From: Malurus cyaneus samueli
Taxonomy: Eukaryota > Chordata > Aves > Passeriformes > Maluridae
Assembly: GCA_009741485.1 (NCBI GenBank)
Contig: CM019217.1
Coordinates: 39,069,303 to 39,133,302 of the forward strand
Length of the DNA: 64,000 nt
Direction of reading: 5' to 3'
The notes beneath the pieces were generated by a model, which searched no databases, was not told the origin of the DNA, and saw only the letters and a list, made by a program, of their open reading frames with translations. Positions within the stretch are counted from its first letter, which is position 1, and the number at the start of each line of letters is the position of its first letter. Both the position numbers and the translations under genes were made by a program. This document shows positions 37,745 to 51,009 of this stretch, piece by piece.

Positions 37745-38160
37745 ACTACAAGGCTCCTTTCAGGCAGGAAGCAGTGTTGAGGCTGTAGAGCAGCAGCAAT
37801 TGTGAGAGCAATGACTTCCTCCTGAGCCTCCTTTTCTCCAGATTAAGCAGCTCCAGTTCCTTCCGTCGCTCCTCATAGGACATGTTTTCCTAGACCTCTC
37901 ACTACGCTTTGTTGCCCTTCTCTGAACATGCTTCAGCACCTTAATGACTTTTGGCAGGGAAAAACTGAACACAGGACTCAAGGTATGACCACACCAGTGC
38001 TGAGTACAGGGGACAGTCATTGCCCTGGTCCTGCTGGCCATAATATTCTTGATATAGGGCAAGTATCCTCTGGCCTTCTTGGTCAACTGAGCACACTGCT
38101 GGCTCATATCCTGTTGTACACCAGCACCCTGAGTCCCCATTCCTTGCCCCTGCCAAGGCA
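37745..38160 (-). mobile_element. CR1 LINE, continuation beyond the solo LTR
   Basis: After the LTR the CR1 resumes at ACTACAAGGCTCCTTTCAGG and runs through the minus-strand consensus order: 'gagcctccttttctccag', 'cagctccagttcc', 'gttgcccttctctg', 'cagcaccttaatgac', 'ggtcctgctggcc' and 'gcacactgctggctcat'. Similarity fades near 38160. Together with 36112-36405 it is one 5'-truncated copy of about 700 bp. Confidence 0.85.
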
Positions 38161-41100
38161 GAGGTGACTTTTTATCTTCACTGCCTTCTTCCTCTCCTGA
38201 AGCCTCCTTCCAGATTTTTCCCCAAATTTTTGAAAATGAAGATTTGAGATTTTTTCCTCTGTCTTTTGTGTCAAAAAGAACCACATGTTTATGACATAGA
38301 ACTTCATTTTCCCTAGTTTGTCTGATGAAAGATTTTGTGACATGTTTGTGGGTTCACCCTTTGGATTGAAGACAAATTCTCTTGCCCTGCTTGAAACTAC
38401 ATAACAGATGTGTAGATAAAGGTTTTGTAGATGAAACAGAAAGTCTTACAGGTTGGATTAGACAGGAACAGAGTGTTGTATGTTTTACTAAGTACTATTC
38501 AGTGCAGCATTTGTTGGCAGAACTACCTCCTGTGTTATAGAACACATCTATTTCTGAATGAGGCTCTGCCTTCTTGGACTTTCTCATGCACTGCAAAACA
38601 GCTTTGCCATAAGAAATTTTTTCATCTTAGGTAATTTTATGCACTACATTAATATTAATCAGTACATAAATTTTTATAACTTAACTTGTTTTCCACTGTT
38701 CTCATGACATCCCTTTTCTATATTAAGCAATGTTGGACAGAAAATGTTGATCATGAAACTGTAAGGTAAGACGATGAGGTTCCAGAAGAATCTGAGGGAA
38801 TGCAATTTTTTTTTGCTGCTGATATTTTGACAACTATTGTTTCCTGGTGGATGTGTGTTATTGTATGTTCTCTGTACTTGATGCAAGATAGTATGGTGAT
38901 TTCACTACTAACCATAAGATCTCATTAGAAGGGGAACTATGTTATATAACTATTTCCACATTAAAAAAGAGGAAATTATCCTCAATTTATAATTCCAGAA
39001 ATTATTGGAAAAAATTTAGTTATTTAAATAATGTAGAAACATTGCAATCTGCCATATAAATTATTTTCAAAAGATTGGACTTTTCAACAGTCAATGAGTT
39101 TGTCCATGAAATGCAGTAATAGCTGCAGAGCATTGCTTACTGTGAAATAAGTAGTGTTGTCTTTTGAACACCATGTATAATAAAAAAAAGATTTAGCCTC
39201 AGGCTGCTACTGCACAATCATTACAGCTCTTACATTATACACATACTTTAATTATGCTAATATGTTTATACTGTCCATTGAACCCATATATTAAATTCAG
39301 ATTATTAAAGTAATTAACACCATAAAAAAACCCAGATGAAACCAGGGGATGAATATGAAGAAGCATAAAAGATAACATTTACTTTCTCAAATGTTGACCT
39401 ACAAATGGTATGAAATATTTTTTTTTCTTTTGATGTATAAGAATAGCCTAAGCATTATATATGCATTTTAAAATTTCAAATTCTCTTAAAGATTTGTGGT
39501 AGAAGTCTAAATAATTTTCCTGTGAATTTTCAAATCTTAACTTAGGGTGCAAAAGTGCTAATTTTTGCAGATGTCCTCCTTCTTACTCTCTTGGTTCTCA
39601 CTTTGTCTCTCATTGTGCTCCAATTCTGCTACTTTTACCATAGTTTTACTCAAAACTTTTGAAAATGGAAGAAAAATAAACAGAAAAACAAGACCACGTT
39701 GACCATAAATATGTAGCACAAATCAATTAATATCAGTCCACCCTCTTGGAAATACTTTTTGTTTGTCTTGTTTTCATCAGCTTTTCCTAGCTTCTTCACA
39801 AGTACACTAATTATAGTATTATTGGAATTGTTTGAAACTGGGTGTGGAAAGTTAAGATTTTATGTTAGGTTTTGAACTGAAGGGCGATGTGGAGTTACAA
39901 GAAAATGATACCTTCTGTTTCATAGCATTTAGAGGACAGAACTGGTAGGAAAGTCAAAGACAAAAGAAAAGAGAGAAAACAAGCCCACAATAATTGCCTC
40001 TGAAAGCCATAAGTTGGCTGCAGTTAATAGATGTGATTTTTCAGCCCATCTCTAATTGTACTTCAGACTGCATGATCATTTTTTCTCTTTCAAACTAAAA
40101 ACATCCTCAGTAATTGGCATTCATTATTAATGATGTTACATTGTCATACAACATTTATGTTTTGAGAAGCTTGAGATTATCTAAGAAATAAAAGCAAGGC
40201 TGCATCAATGGACAATCATCTAGACAAGTAATACAAATTTGAAGCATCCTTTCACTCCCTCTGAGAAATTGCTCAAGCTTCTGCCTCCTGCTTATAATGT
40301 CACCAAATATTGGAGGTGTTTCTCTTTTTAAGCGTGGGTGTTCTTTTCAATGTAGCACCTCATGCCATTGATCAGATTTTTTATTTATTATGGCTTTTGA
40401 CATGTCTAGTGAACTGCTCTGTGAATACTCACTTCTTTCTTGCATTGACGTCAGCCTTTGGCATACCACTGATATAAGAGGTTTTTTAATGGAATAAAAC
40501 TAATTCAAGAAAAATAATAAAATTTAAAATATTAACAAAAAATAGTATGTGAGTAAGGACGAAATTAAGTTTACTAATAAGTGCTGATAATTAATCTGCT
40601 TTTCTACTCTGTTTCTCTCAATGTCAGGATAGCCTGTCTTAACAACATGATAGATAATGCGAGTGAAATGGCATTCCTTGAGATCTTCGTGATTTTTGCC
40701 TCCTTAAACCAACACCCTCTCTGATAGAAATCTTCTATTTCCCTGGCCTTAAAAAAGCCTTGGAATCTCAGATGGCCCTTGCCTGGATGGACCAGCATGG
40801 ATCTGCTCCTCTCCCCTGTTGCTTTGGTGGTGTATCTACAACACTGACTGTGCTTTTTCAGCAGCCAGACCTGAAGGATTAGTGACCAACCCCTCTGCAG
40901 GGAGTGCACAAGTCTCCCGTTCATAAAGTTTTCATAAAGTTAATATCTTATAGGAGATTACAGACTGAGATTGTATAAATATTTAAATATTCATATTATA
41001 GTCTGACATACCTTAAAAACCCTCTCAGCTACAAATATATAATACTTTTAAGACAAAATAATTTCAACAAAAATATAAAGGTTACATCTAACCTGGAATT

Positions 41101-42445
41101 TGTAAGAGGAGATGGGTATCCTGCATTCTATACTTATGTAAATAGTCGTCTTGTCTTAACAGCACTTACAGAAATATGGCAGCGTCCAAATTGAAGCAAT
41201 CAGGTCCCCAGTTGATGTAAATGATGGAGCTCCATCCAGATCGAGACAGGTCTGTCATATCAACTTGCAGCTAGTGAAGATCTGGAAGGATAAAACAACT
41301 CAGAAGGATGCAAGTACCAAAGACAACAGAAAGCATTTAGGTCACTGGAATGTGACAGCACCAGTCAAGATTATTTTTGTGTTCCCTGATTTCAGAGTTC
41401 TTTATGAATCAGGCTTCTTAACTCTTCATATTTTTTTTTATGCAGAAAAACAAAGATAAGGAGCCTAGCAACCCTCACGGCTTGTAACTTGTGTATGTGC
41501 AGTTTGCTGGCCCAAGTGTACAAAACAGCTCTTTCAGCTTTTGCCTGTGAACATAACAAAAGAATTCAGTTTAGTATCTTCCTGCAGTCAATAGGCATTA
41601 TGGCGCTGCTATCTCCTTTGCTTTTCTTCTCGAGAATTCTGATTTGGTAGAGTTCATGTGACACAGCACAACTAAAAGTTACATTTATGCTAATGCTGTC
41701 TGCTTTTGTCCCCCATCATATACAGTCTGCAGATTTTCATAGATAATACCGTGCTGATTCAACTCAGACATTTTTCTCAAGGGAATGGTTTTTACCAGTG
41801 AGAGAAAAGTTGAAACAAGTCTATTCAGTTCCAAACAATCCAAAATCACATTTCATATCAGTTATGAGGTTTGTTTTCATCTGTTAAATTTTTAGAACTG
41901 AAGTAAAATTTAAATGGAGAAAAATCTCAAATTAAGGAAATGAACCATACATTTTGAGTCTGCTACACGTTTTTTGATTTCAGCACAGTTGCTCAGCTAT
42001 ATATTGTAAATGGTAAAATGTTCCAGTGAACCTGAATATTCTAAATGATTTCATGGTGTTTTTTTCCAACAGAAGGCAAGGGAAAGATTATGCCCTGGTC
42101 TAAAATTAAATTCTATTTATTAGCTTTCTAGACACTGAGTTTACAGACTGTGTATTTCTTTCCGCATACACCAGATGTGAAAAAACTATATGTGGAAAAT
42201 GAACAAAGAAAACCTCTCAGATTTTCTATGTACTTGTGTAATTTCACTCTTCGAACATGTTTTTGTGAGGCTCATTTGAGCAGTGTAGTGTTAGAAGTAA
42301 AGCAGTAATGGATCAGAGGATACAGCAAAAGGGAGGAGGTGAGAGCAGGCAGTCACATGCTCGGATAGAGCTCCATAAAATGTTAACTTTGCATATCATG
42401 TGCAAGACAGTGGCTCATACAAACATTGTCACACGATTGCGAATG
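38161..42445. other. AT-rich non-coding DNA
   Basis: There is no recognisable gene. A 106-codon minus-strand frame (40604-40924) sits in a GC-richer patch but has no known family. Homeodomain/POU-like sites (ATTATGCTAAT near 39250-39262 and TTATGCTAATG near 41685-41696) are noted without a claim. Confidence 0.55.
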
Positions 42446-42605
42446 TAGAATATTCGAAAATGTTCAGGTTGGAAAAGACCTCTAAGATCATCGAGTCCAA
42501 CCATTAATCTAACACTGCCAAATCCACCACTATGCCAATGGCCCTGAGTACCAAATCCACACATTTTAAATATCTCCAGGGATGTGTATATAACCCACTC
42601 CTCAA
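42446..42605 (-). mobile_element. CR1 LINE, 3' fragment
   Basis: It opens TAGAATATTCGAAAATG and continues GTTGGAAAAGACCTCTAAG then ATCATCGAGTCCAACC, followed by 'aacactgccaaatccaccac' and 'tttaaatatctccagggatg' in part. This is the minus-strand CR1 3' end in order. It is a 5'-truncated copy of about 160 bp, better preserved than the fragments at 5.8 and 19.6 kb. Confidence 0.9.
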
Positions 42606-45600
42606 TACAGGCAGTTTTAAAATTGTCTTTACTGATATTTGTAGTTGATTTTTCCACTTATTTGTGCAAAATAAAGCTGTGTTTCAACTAAATACTTCTC
42701 TGTACTAAGTGGTAGGAACAAAAGATTTCTCAGATACTTGATCATTGTGTACAGACAGATGTTTGTACGTGTTAAAATTTACATAAAACTTTTTTCATTT
42801 ATCACTGCTTAATAGGAAAAGTTGCTAGCAGCTTAGATATGGCAAAGACAGCCATTTAGAAGATTACTGAAATGAAATAAGGCATACTAAAATATTTGAA
42901 GCCTCTCGTTTATTTACCTCTGTGCAAGGCTCCTTTAAGATCAGTAATGTTTGAGAAAGTTGCCTCCTTTTCCAGGTACCTGTAGATGCCCATGTCAATT
43001 TTCTTTACAACTGGTAGATGACAACTGTAAGAGAGAAATATTTTACAAATCTAGACTTTTGAAAGTCTGGAGATGGGGGGGCCTGGGAGGTGGTGAAGTT
43101 TGTACCTCTGAAACCTGTGTTTACCTTCCTACTGCAAATGAGGTGCAAGTAATCTACTTTGATAAAAGCATATCTTCATTACAAACATCAACTGACCTTT
43201 CTGTACATGTCAGTGACAATAAGCAGGCTTTTGCAACAAGCTTGTGAGGATGAAAACAACTTAAAGACACCCTTGTAAAGACAAAGATAAGCTTTTAATG
43301 GGGGAGGGTCATAAGAGTTGAATTTCAGTGTTATCAGTAACTTCGAATTCATTATTGACCTGTCTGAAGATTAGAAAAACAGAACAATAACATAAATTTC
43401 AGGCTGCAAACAGCCTCTATGGAAATATTGCAGTGTATTCCATTGATAGAAATCCCAAGTCATGTCCTCTGAATTTTAATGCAGCTCAGGTTCCGGAAAC
43501 AGGATCCGTATCAGTAATATAATTTTATTAATCAGGCAGTGTTTGGGTTGGTAAGTTTATAATTCATCTGTAAGCAATCAGAGCTACATATGGGGCCATT
43601 CAATTTTTCAACTAATTCAGGCTACTTGAGGAAAGCAGTTGTTTCAAAAAGCAAACTGACAGGAAGTGAATGAGAACAGATAAACCTTTCATCATGTTTT
43701 TGGGTTTCATAGAGCCTCTCCTTGCACTGTGGCTACAGGAGGTCAGCAGGAGCCCATAGCCTTGCTTCTCGCTGGTTTGTGACTCTCTCTGCTCCAAACC
43801 CTTCAGTTCCCACTGCTGCTCAATCAGGATGGAACTCTTCAGAAAGCTAAAAACCATCCCAATTCATACTTTCCTGTTACATAATTTTCTGATCAATAAA
43901 AGGCTTGCTTCTGTTTTTCTGGCCTAAACCCCATGGCTCAAACACCCTACCACGGACCTCAGATCATACAAAGCTCAAGTCCTAATTTTTAGTGTCAAAT
44001 CAAAGGCAATTCTGTTCTTTCATATTCTTTAAAGTTGTGATATTTCCTGACTTTTACTCCCTATGCAGTTCAGCTCTTGGCATAAATGAAAACTCCACTT
44101 TAAAGAGCATAGAACTGGCAGACTGGCATGTAGATGAAGTTACAGATCTCAAGGACACTTTCAAGTTGCAGGAGGTGAATGAACACCCAGTAGATTATGA
44201 GTCAGAAAATGTCAGAATAATCATTTTAGGATACTCCTATGGCTTACTTGACCTTTTTTTTTGCTTTTTTTTTAGGAAAAAACCTTCAACTTCCCTTGCA
44301 CTTGTTTTCTTCCCCTTACTCAGAAATTAAAAACACGTTCTTAAAGCCAAGAAAGCAATTTGAAACTGCTCATACTGTTAATATTTTATACCATGATAGT
44401 GAAATGAGTGCCAAAAAAAGATTGCACTTTCAAATTACAATATATGTACTTCAAGATATTTATCATTAACTCTTGTAGAGCTCTTTAGAAGTAGAGAACA
44501 AAGTAAAATAACAGTTTTGTATAGGGAGGGATAGACAGAAAATAACTGTTCTTTTCTGAAGTACTTTTTTCTCTCTGATGGAGTAACACACAATAGCAAA
44601 ACAAACACAAATATTCAGAAAATTTTGTCTCAGGGATACTGAGTTAAAGCATTTTGACTCAGACTGTTTCTGAGATAAGTACATTATTCTTTTCTTTTTG
44701 GCAAAAAGATGGACTAGCAACAGTCTTTAGTTCTGGTGAGGCTGCTGTGGGTTTCTTCTGTAATCCTAGAGCCAACTAACCTGCAAAGTCTGTTCATGCC
44801 AGCTTGTGGGAAGGGTCCTTCACCTGTAAGATCACGTGTTCAGTTTAGTTCTGTTCTCTTTCCTATGACAAAATATTCTCCTATGGGAAAACCCAGAATA
44901 TGACTGCAATTTGACTACTGTAGAAGAAAATTAGGCCTTTTTTAAACTGAAATTATCCTACAGGGGGAAAAAAAAGATTCAGTAAAAAGATCATTTTGCT
45001 ATAAAAAATTATTCCAGCAATGCGGGTTTTGAGTATTTCCTATTATGTAAGTGAGGGATATTATGAAAACTCGCTCTCACTTCCTAGGATAAACTTCATA
45101 AATGCTATATAATGGCTGAGATTAATATATACATGAAAATACTGTGCAAATATGAAAAATATTCTATATTTTGCTATGGCCTATAGAAATAAGCAGTCCT
45201 TTTGCCTAAAAATGCAAACTGTTTGCTCACAGTTACTCTTTCACAGAAAATTCTGCAATCCTTATTCAAGTGCAAAGTAATTCAGTGAAGAACTTGCCTG
45301 AGGCCCCTGTGAAAATCACCTCAGACAGAAAGGGACCAGGACACACATTTAAGATTTCTAATAAGGAACCACAAAGTGAGAAGATGCAGCATGTCAGTTC
45401 CCATGTCAGTTCCCAGTAAAATGCTGGACTGACATCCCTAATAAGGAATAGCTACCAAATATCCTGATTTGCCCGAGAACCCACCAGGATGATAATCAGC
45501 AATAACTAAGATCCTACACCGTTTGTCAATACAGACCTTGACAGACCTCTGTGTGGTACCTACCAGCCTCCTCCTCTTCAGGGTGTCTTCATTAAAACCC

Positions 45601-48600
45601 GTGGTGTGCCTGATCTAACAGAGAAGCAGAAAAAATATCTCTGAATCATTATTTTTACTGTATAACCTGGTTTGTTTCTGTTTAAAATCAGTAACAAAAC
45701 TTATATTGATATTTGGATTGTGATTGATTGTGAAAAAAGAATTATATCTTAAAATATTACCCTGGGATTCATGAGAAACAAAATAAAAGTGGGAGCCACA
45801 ATAACAGTATTTTTTTCAGCCTGTTAACATGCAATTCCAATTATTTTTTTGCAAATTTATATTATCTTTTCTAGATATACTCTTTGGTCTTCCTTTTACA
45901 AAACCAATAGTGCAATTTTAAATAAAAATGCTGTAATTTACAGCAAAAAAAAATTTTTAGCAATAACATCAAAATTGTTTGCTGTTCCATATACTTATAA
46001 ATTGCAGACTGTGTTTATCACTAACAAACATTTATTGGCAAGATTGGATTAATCTATTGATTTTATTATATTTTTTTTGCTTTCTTGGTCTTCTTAAATA
46101 TCAATAAGTTATTATTCATCTATTCTTATTAAGAATAATGAATTCTTATTAAGGATAGTGCTCTTGAATACTTCTTTTTAAAAATAAATCTTGGATTACA
46201 AGTGAAAATTTAGAAATAATAAAATTAAGACTTGGAAATAATAAGCTTTACATATGACATTGCCTGAAGTGTTTGTCTTTTGTGTGCTTAAGTATGTGAC
46301 TATGAATTTAAACAGTAGAAGATAATAACCTGCTAGAGAAAAGACAGACCTCACCACAGTGGATCAAATATTAATTTATGTGGTTAAAAATATAGGAACT
46401 GATGTTTTTCCATTGATATTCACTTTGCATATTTTTTCTGTGTCTCTCCCTAGTGGGCTTTTCCAAAAAAAGCAAGTAGTCTGCATGTGGTGGAAAGAAA
46501 AGAAAAAGCAAATGGGCAAACCAGGAAAAGAAGGATACCCTTTCTTCTTCTTCCCTAGCCAGAAAGTAGCCTGTTTGATTTCCCAAGCAGGTCAGGAGAA
46601 AGTCTGTTGTGTAACATAGGTAGTGATCAAACAGCCAGTGATTCCCAACAATGACTCCACTGACTGCTTTCATTATTAGAATCTGAAGAAAGATGGGTCA
46701 TCGCTCCATTGGTGGTGGTCAGGGTCGGGCTGGGTTGGATACACACGAGGTGAGAAAGCAAATGGTGCTTTCTGCAAAAACACTCATGACAAATTAAAGC
46801 TGAGGATTTACTGCTGGATTTTTTCCCTGCGAAAGGATCAATTAAAAAAGGAATCTTGATTACATTCTATCAGCATGAAGGAAATGAAGTAAAAAAATGA
46901 AAAGACTTTCAAATGGGGCTTTTAAACTACATTGTTTATCTTTTGCCTTCGGTATATTTCCTTATTTTTTTACTAAATATATAAGAGTGAAAGCATCTAC
47001 TCGTTATTTATTTATTGGATACAATGCAAATAAGAGGAATTTTGAAACAGTTTTGCAGGAACTAAGCAAGTGGCTTTGTATTTTATAATCAGAATGGTCC
47101 CCCAGCCACAAAAAAAACCAGCATAGGAGAAAGAATGGAAGAATCTATCAAGAATGTAAGAACTAGCATGTTGTTAGCTAGCAACTTAGTGAATATCAGG
47201 AGGACTGAGATTAAATGGCATGGAGAAAAGATGGTACATGGAATTGTAAAGGGAATTCAAAGGGAAGGAATGACAAGATCAGAGGAAGGAGTCATAAATT
47301 CTTTTGACAACTTCAAAGCAAGCAGAGTTGAGAGGAGGAGATGTATGCACAAGTTTTCATTTTACTGCACTGTATTAATTTTCACAGCCTTTTCCAGTTA
47401 TGCCCTACTTATTTTCTATCTGTAAATGCATTACCAGCCCGAAGATCCCAGTTACTGTGGGAATTGCAGAGATCTCGATAACTACAGAAACTTGTTAAAA
47501 TTACTTTTCTATACATATATCTGTGATGCCAAGACACTTTAATCCCCAAGCAGAATAAAAGCCTGAGGTTGAAAATTGAGCAGATCCCAGTGTTTGCCGG
47601 ACTCAGACCATTTACATGCACATCCATTATCACATTTATAATGAATATCAATTCACTTTACTATACTGGAGAAAGAATAATATATGAGGTGTGATATTCG
47701 AGATATGAGGTCAGTCAGCAAAAGAGATGATAGGTGCTTTTTCTTCACTCTCATGAAGGCAGAAAGAGGGATTGTGAAAGATAATGACCATGCTTCCATT
47801 CCCTGCTCTGTTTTCCAAAAAATTTGGAGAAAAACCATAAAAAGATATTCAAACAGCATCTTGACTTCTGTTCAGGTAATTATTTAAAGAAGAGGTTCTA
47901 AATTGTGGTCTTCCTGGCAAGTACAAGAAGAAGGAATGTATTCTACATTATTTAAATGCTGTTGAATTAAGAATGCATGATTTATGTTGAAGTAGATAAA
48001 ATGATACAGGTCAGACTCCCTCATGTGGCTGTCCATGACTGTACAAAAGCTCTTTCTTCCCCAATGTCTCAGATGTATCAGTGCTGCTGTCCAGTTTTCT
48101 GGCAGAAATAGCCCAGGGGACCAAACTGGGAGACCTGCAACTCTGCTATTTCATATCAAATCGCTGTAGATTTGTCTATAAGTTCAGTAATGAAACAGAA
48201 CAGCTTCCTGATGGCAAAACAGATAAAGAAGAATTAAAGGGAGAAAACCAGAAATGAGTCATGCATTTGTTTCCAAAATTAGTTATAGATACAGCTACAT
48301 AGAGTGTATAGAGATATATAGGTGTGTGTACATATATGCCTATATCAAATATGTATAATCAGCTGAGCAGTTGCTTAGAATAAGAAGCAAATGAATGGTA
48401 GGATTTTAGGGGAGGATGTCAGCATAAAATTCCCAGAGGAAGTCTGAATAACAACAGTAAACCTAGTGGAATAAGCTGCATTACTCTTATGTTTCTGAAA
48501 CTATGTACAAGAAAAATACAGCATTATGAGCATTCAGCATTAAAACATCTTGTGCAGTGAGTACAGAACAAGCAATTAAATGTAATTCTTCATATTTTGT

Positions 48601-49034
48601 GTACCTACAGATGATGGCTAATTTTGTTCAAGTGTCAGTGATGCCTCAGACTGAGTTTGGCATTGGGTAAACATTTGACTCAGCCTGACACTAACAGTCT
48701 GAATCCTATGGATTAGGAGAGCACGGTCACCCATGTTTGATGAGATATAGAGTGCTCTGTCTAATTCTTGTCTTTGTTCTGTTGGTAGAAGTGTACAAGT
48801 TGGCAAGCATTGACATCTAAGTCATACCATCTGAAAAACACAGTTGCAGAGCAAGAGGCCTGAATTGTTGTTACTCTAAAGTTCAAAATCTTTTATATCT
48901 GAAGACTTAATAGTTTTTTTACAAAGAATTTGCACTATCATAAGACTAAAATACTTCCACCTCCCCTGTATTGAGAAACACAAAAGTAATTTTATTGCCA
49001 TTCCCAAATTCAGTACTGAATCAATTGCACTATA
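42606..49034. other. AT-rich non-coding DNA
   Basis: There is no recognisable gene. It includes a CpG- and G-rich splice-flanked segment (46680-46749, listed separately) and a small direct and inverted repeat (CATGTCAGTTCC twice near 45390-45420). A 96-codon plus-strand frame at 47135-47425 has no recognised family. Confidence 0.55.
46680..46749 (+). other. possible 70-bp exon / G-rich CpG segment
   Basis: A T-rich stretch ending in CATTATTAG precedes the segment, and CACGAG/GTGAGA ends it, both acceptable splice signals. Two of the three frames are open throughout. The segment is unusually G-rich and keeps three CpGs inside AT-rich DNA. The G runs (GGTGG, GGG, CGGG, TGGG, GG) could also fold as a weak G-quadruplex. 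No protein family is recognised. Confidence 0.2.
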
Positions 49035-49530
49035 TAGAATCATAGAGTCATTTAAGCTGGAAAAGACCTCTAAATCATCAAGTCAGCTGTTAAAAGCCAC
49101 TGCCAAGTCCACCACTAAACCCTGGCTCTAAGTGACACATTTACACATCTTTTAAATATCTCCAGGGTTGGTGACTCAGCAGCTTCCCTGGCCTGCCTGT
49201 TTCAATGCTTTTTTTTGTGAAAAAAATTTTCCTCATATCCAATCTAAATCTTCCCTCACCCAACTTGAGGCCATTTCCACTTATCCTATACTTGCCACCT
49301 GGGAGAAGAAACTGGTCCCCATCTGTCTAGAGCCTCCTTTTAGGGCAGTTGCAGAGAGTGACATCTCCTCTGAGACTCCTCTCCTCCAGACTGAACAAGA
49401 CCAGCTCTCTCAGCTGCTCCTCAACAGACTTGTGCTCCAGACCCTTCACCAGCTCCACTGCTCTTCTGTGGACATGCTCCAGCCCTCAATGTCCTTGTGT
49501 GTAGAAGCCCAAAACGGTATTTCCTATCTG
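49035..49530 (-). mobile_element. CR1 LINE, 5'-truncated copy of about 500 bp
   Basis: It starts TAGAATCATAGAGTCATTTA and follows the minus-strand CR1 order for its whole length: the 'ggaaaagacctctaaatcat' part, 'aaatatctccagg', 'cctcatatccaatctaaatc', 'ttgaggccatttcc', 'gggagaagaaac', 'tctcctccagactgaac' and 'cagacccttcaccagctcc'. A 132-codon plus-strand frame inside it is the reverse of untranslated or decayed ORF2 sequence and is not a gene. Confidence 0.93.
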
Positions 49531-51009
49531 TGCTATTCAAAGGCAAAAGTCAAAGATAAGTGGTAGAGTTAGAACATATCTGTTTTGTTTTCTTGTAGAT
49601 AATATCATCTATATGAGTCCAGACTGAAGAGGAGTGAGAAGTGGAAAATTTAAGAAGTTTGTCAAACTTTCTGTTTGATAGTCATTATATTTGCTTTAAT
49701 TTTATTATTTTCTAGTTAACATGTGCATAAATAGAAATTAAAATTTACCTTTTGGTTTCTGTAAATAGCATTTCTAGGCTTGTTTTTACACTGGTGGAAA
49801 AAAGGACTGTGTGCTAAGAAACACACCTACCTCTGGCTTATTTTAAGAGGCTAACATGACTAATTTTTACTATCAATTAATAAACTTGGTATTATTGCTT
49901 TTTTTCCTTATGCAAGAGTAACAAATATTTATACTTCTAAGGTTTTGGTAGTACTGGTGAAACAAATTAAGTACACCATGAACTTCCAAAAATTAGATAC
50001 TGGCTTCTTTATCAATAACAAAGCATGCAACACTTAGGAACCAAAAAAAAAGATATTATAAGGTCAATGTACTCTGACTGGTAAAGAGCCTTGAATTTAT
50101 AATTGCTAGAGAAATATATATATATAAACAAAAATTTCTACTGACTTTACAAACATGATAGAATGGATTCAATGATAGCAGAATGTGATGACAGAAGAAT
50201 GTGTTAAACATGACAAAGCTACCATATGTCTTTAATTCATTCTGTTAGCAGCTTGTCATGATGTTACTTAGTAAATGGCAATTAAAAAAAAAGATGCATA
50301 ATTGCCAAAATATTTTTTTATGGAGTTTTCCAGTCAGTACTTAGGATTGCAGTTTTAATAACACTTTATAAAGAGGAAACAATAGTTTTGAAAAGAGGGG
50401 TATACTACACATTTAAATGATATTCTTAAATAAAAACAGAGAAATAAGTTTTGACAGTAATTGTACAAGTGAAATGTGCACATAACATCTTCTTCCTGTC
50501 TTTCTTTTAATAGCCGTGGCAGCATGGTTTTTTCAGGTATGAGCTTATCTCTCCCAGATGTTTACAAGAATATAAGCCAAATTTCTTTTACGTTTAGAGC
50601 AGAAACATGCTGCTCTAAACAAAAAATCACGTTTAATTCATTGTTCTACTGATATAAAATACATGTGATTTGTCAGACTTCATGAATGATAACTTACTGT
50701 GTATGGAAGAGCATGAAAATCCATTTTCAAATGCTTGTAATTTCCCTTCAGTCTCCAAACTTCATCTGAGAGACGAGCTAAGCCCTGCTGAAAATCACTG
50801 CAGGATCACCTGGAAAGAGATCAGACATCTGCTAAGGATTTCGTACCACCTTTTACAGCTGCTGCTCTGCAGAAGCCATAGTAAAGTGTCATGCAAAAGC
50901 AGCAAAGGAAATATAAAATATTTCACTGTTATGAGCAAACATCACCAGTAGCAGGGCCTGATAATTGAATTGGTCCTTTCCAAGAATGCTACAGTATAGT
51001 TTTTCAGAT
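49531..51009. other. AT-rich non-coding DNA
   Basis: There is no gene or transposon recognised. A short AT run lies near 50115-50126. Confidence 0.6.

Noticed and set aside
33408..37750. The two LTRs as the two ends of one provirus
   Set aside because: Their sequences differ in start, length and content, each has its own target duplication, and the DNA between them includes a CR1 part and no retroviral genes.
40604..40924. Minus-strand frame of 106 codons in a GC-richer patch
   Set aside because: No protein similarity recognised and no splice context; kept only as a note on the block.
41160..41290. Segment resembling an old amniote SINE-like repeat ('caggtccccagttgatgtaaat...ggagctcc')
   Set aside because: The resemblance covers only about 30 bases and rests on a vague memory of the consensus; it is too weak to annotate.
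49168..49566. Plus-strand frame of 132 codons
   Set aside because: It is the antisense of a CR1 LINE fragment; the order of motifs matches the CR1 consensus throughout.
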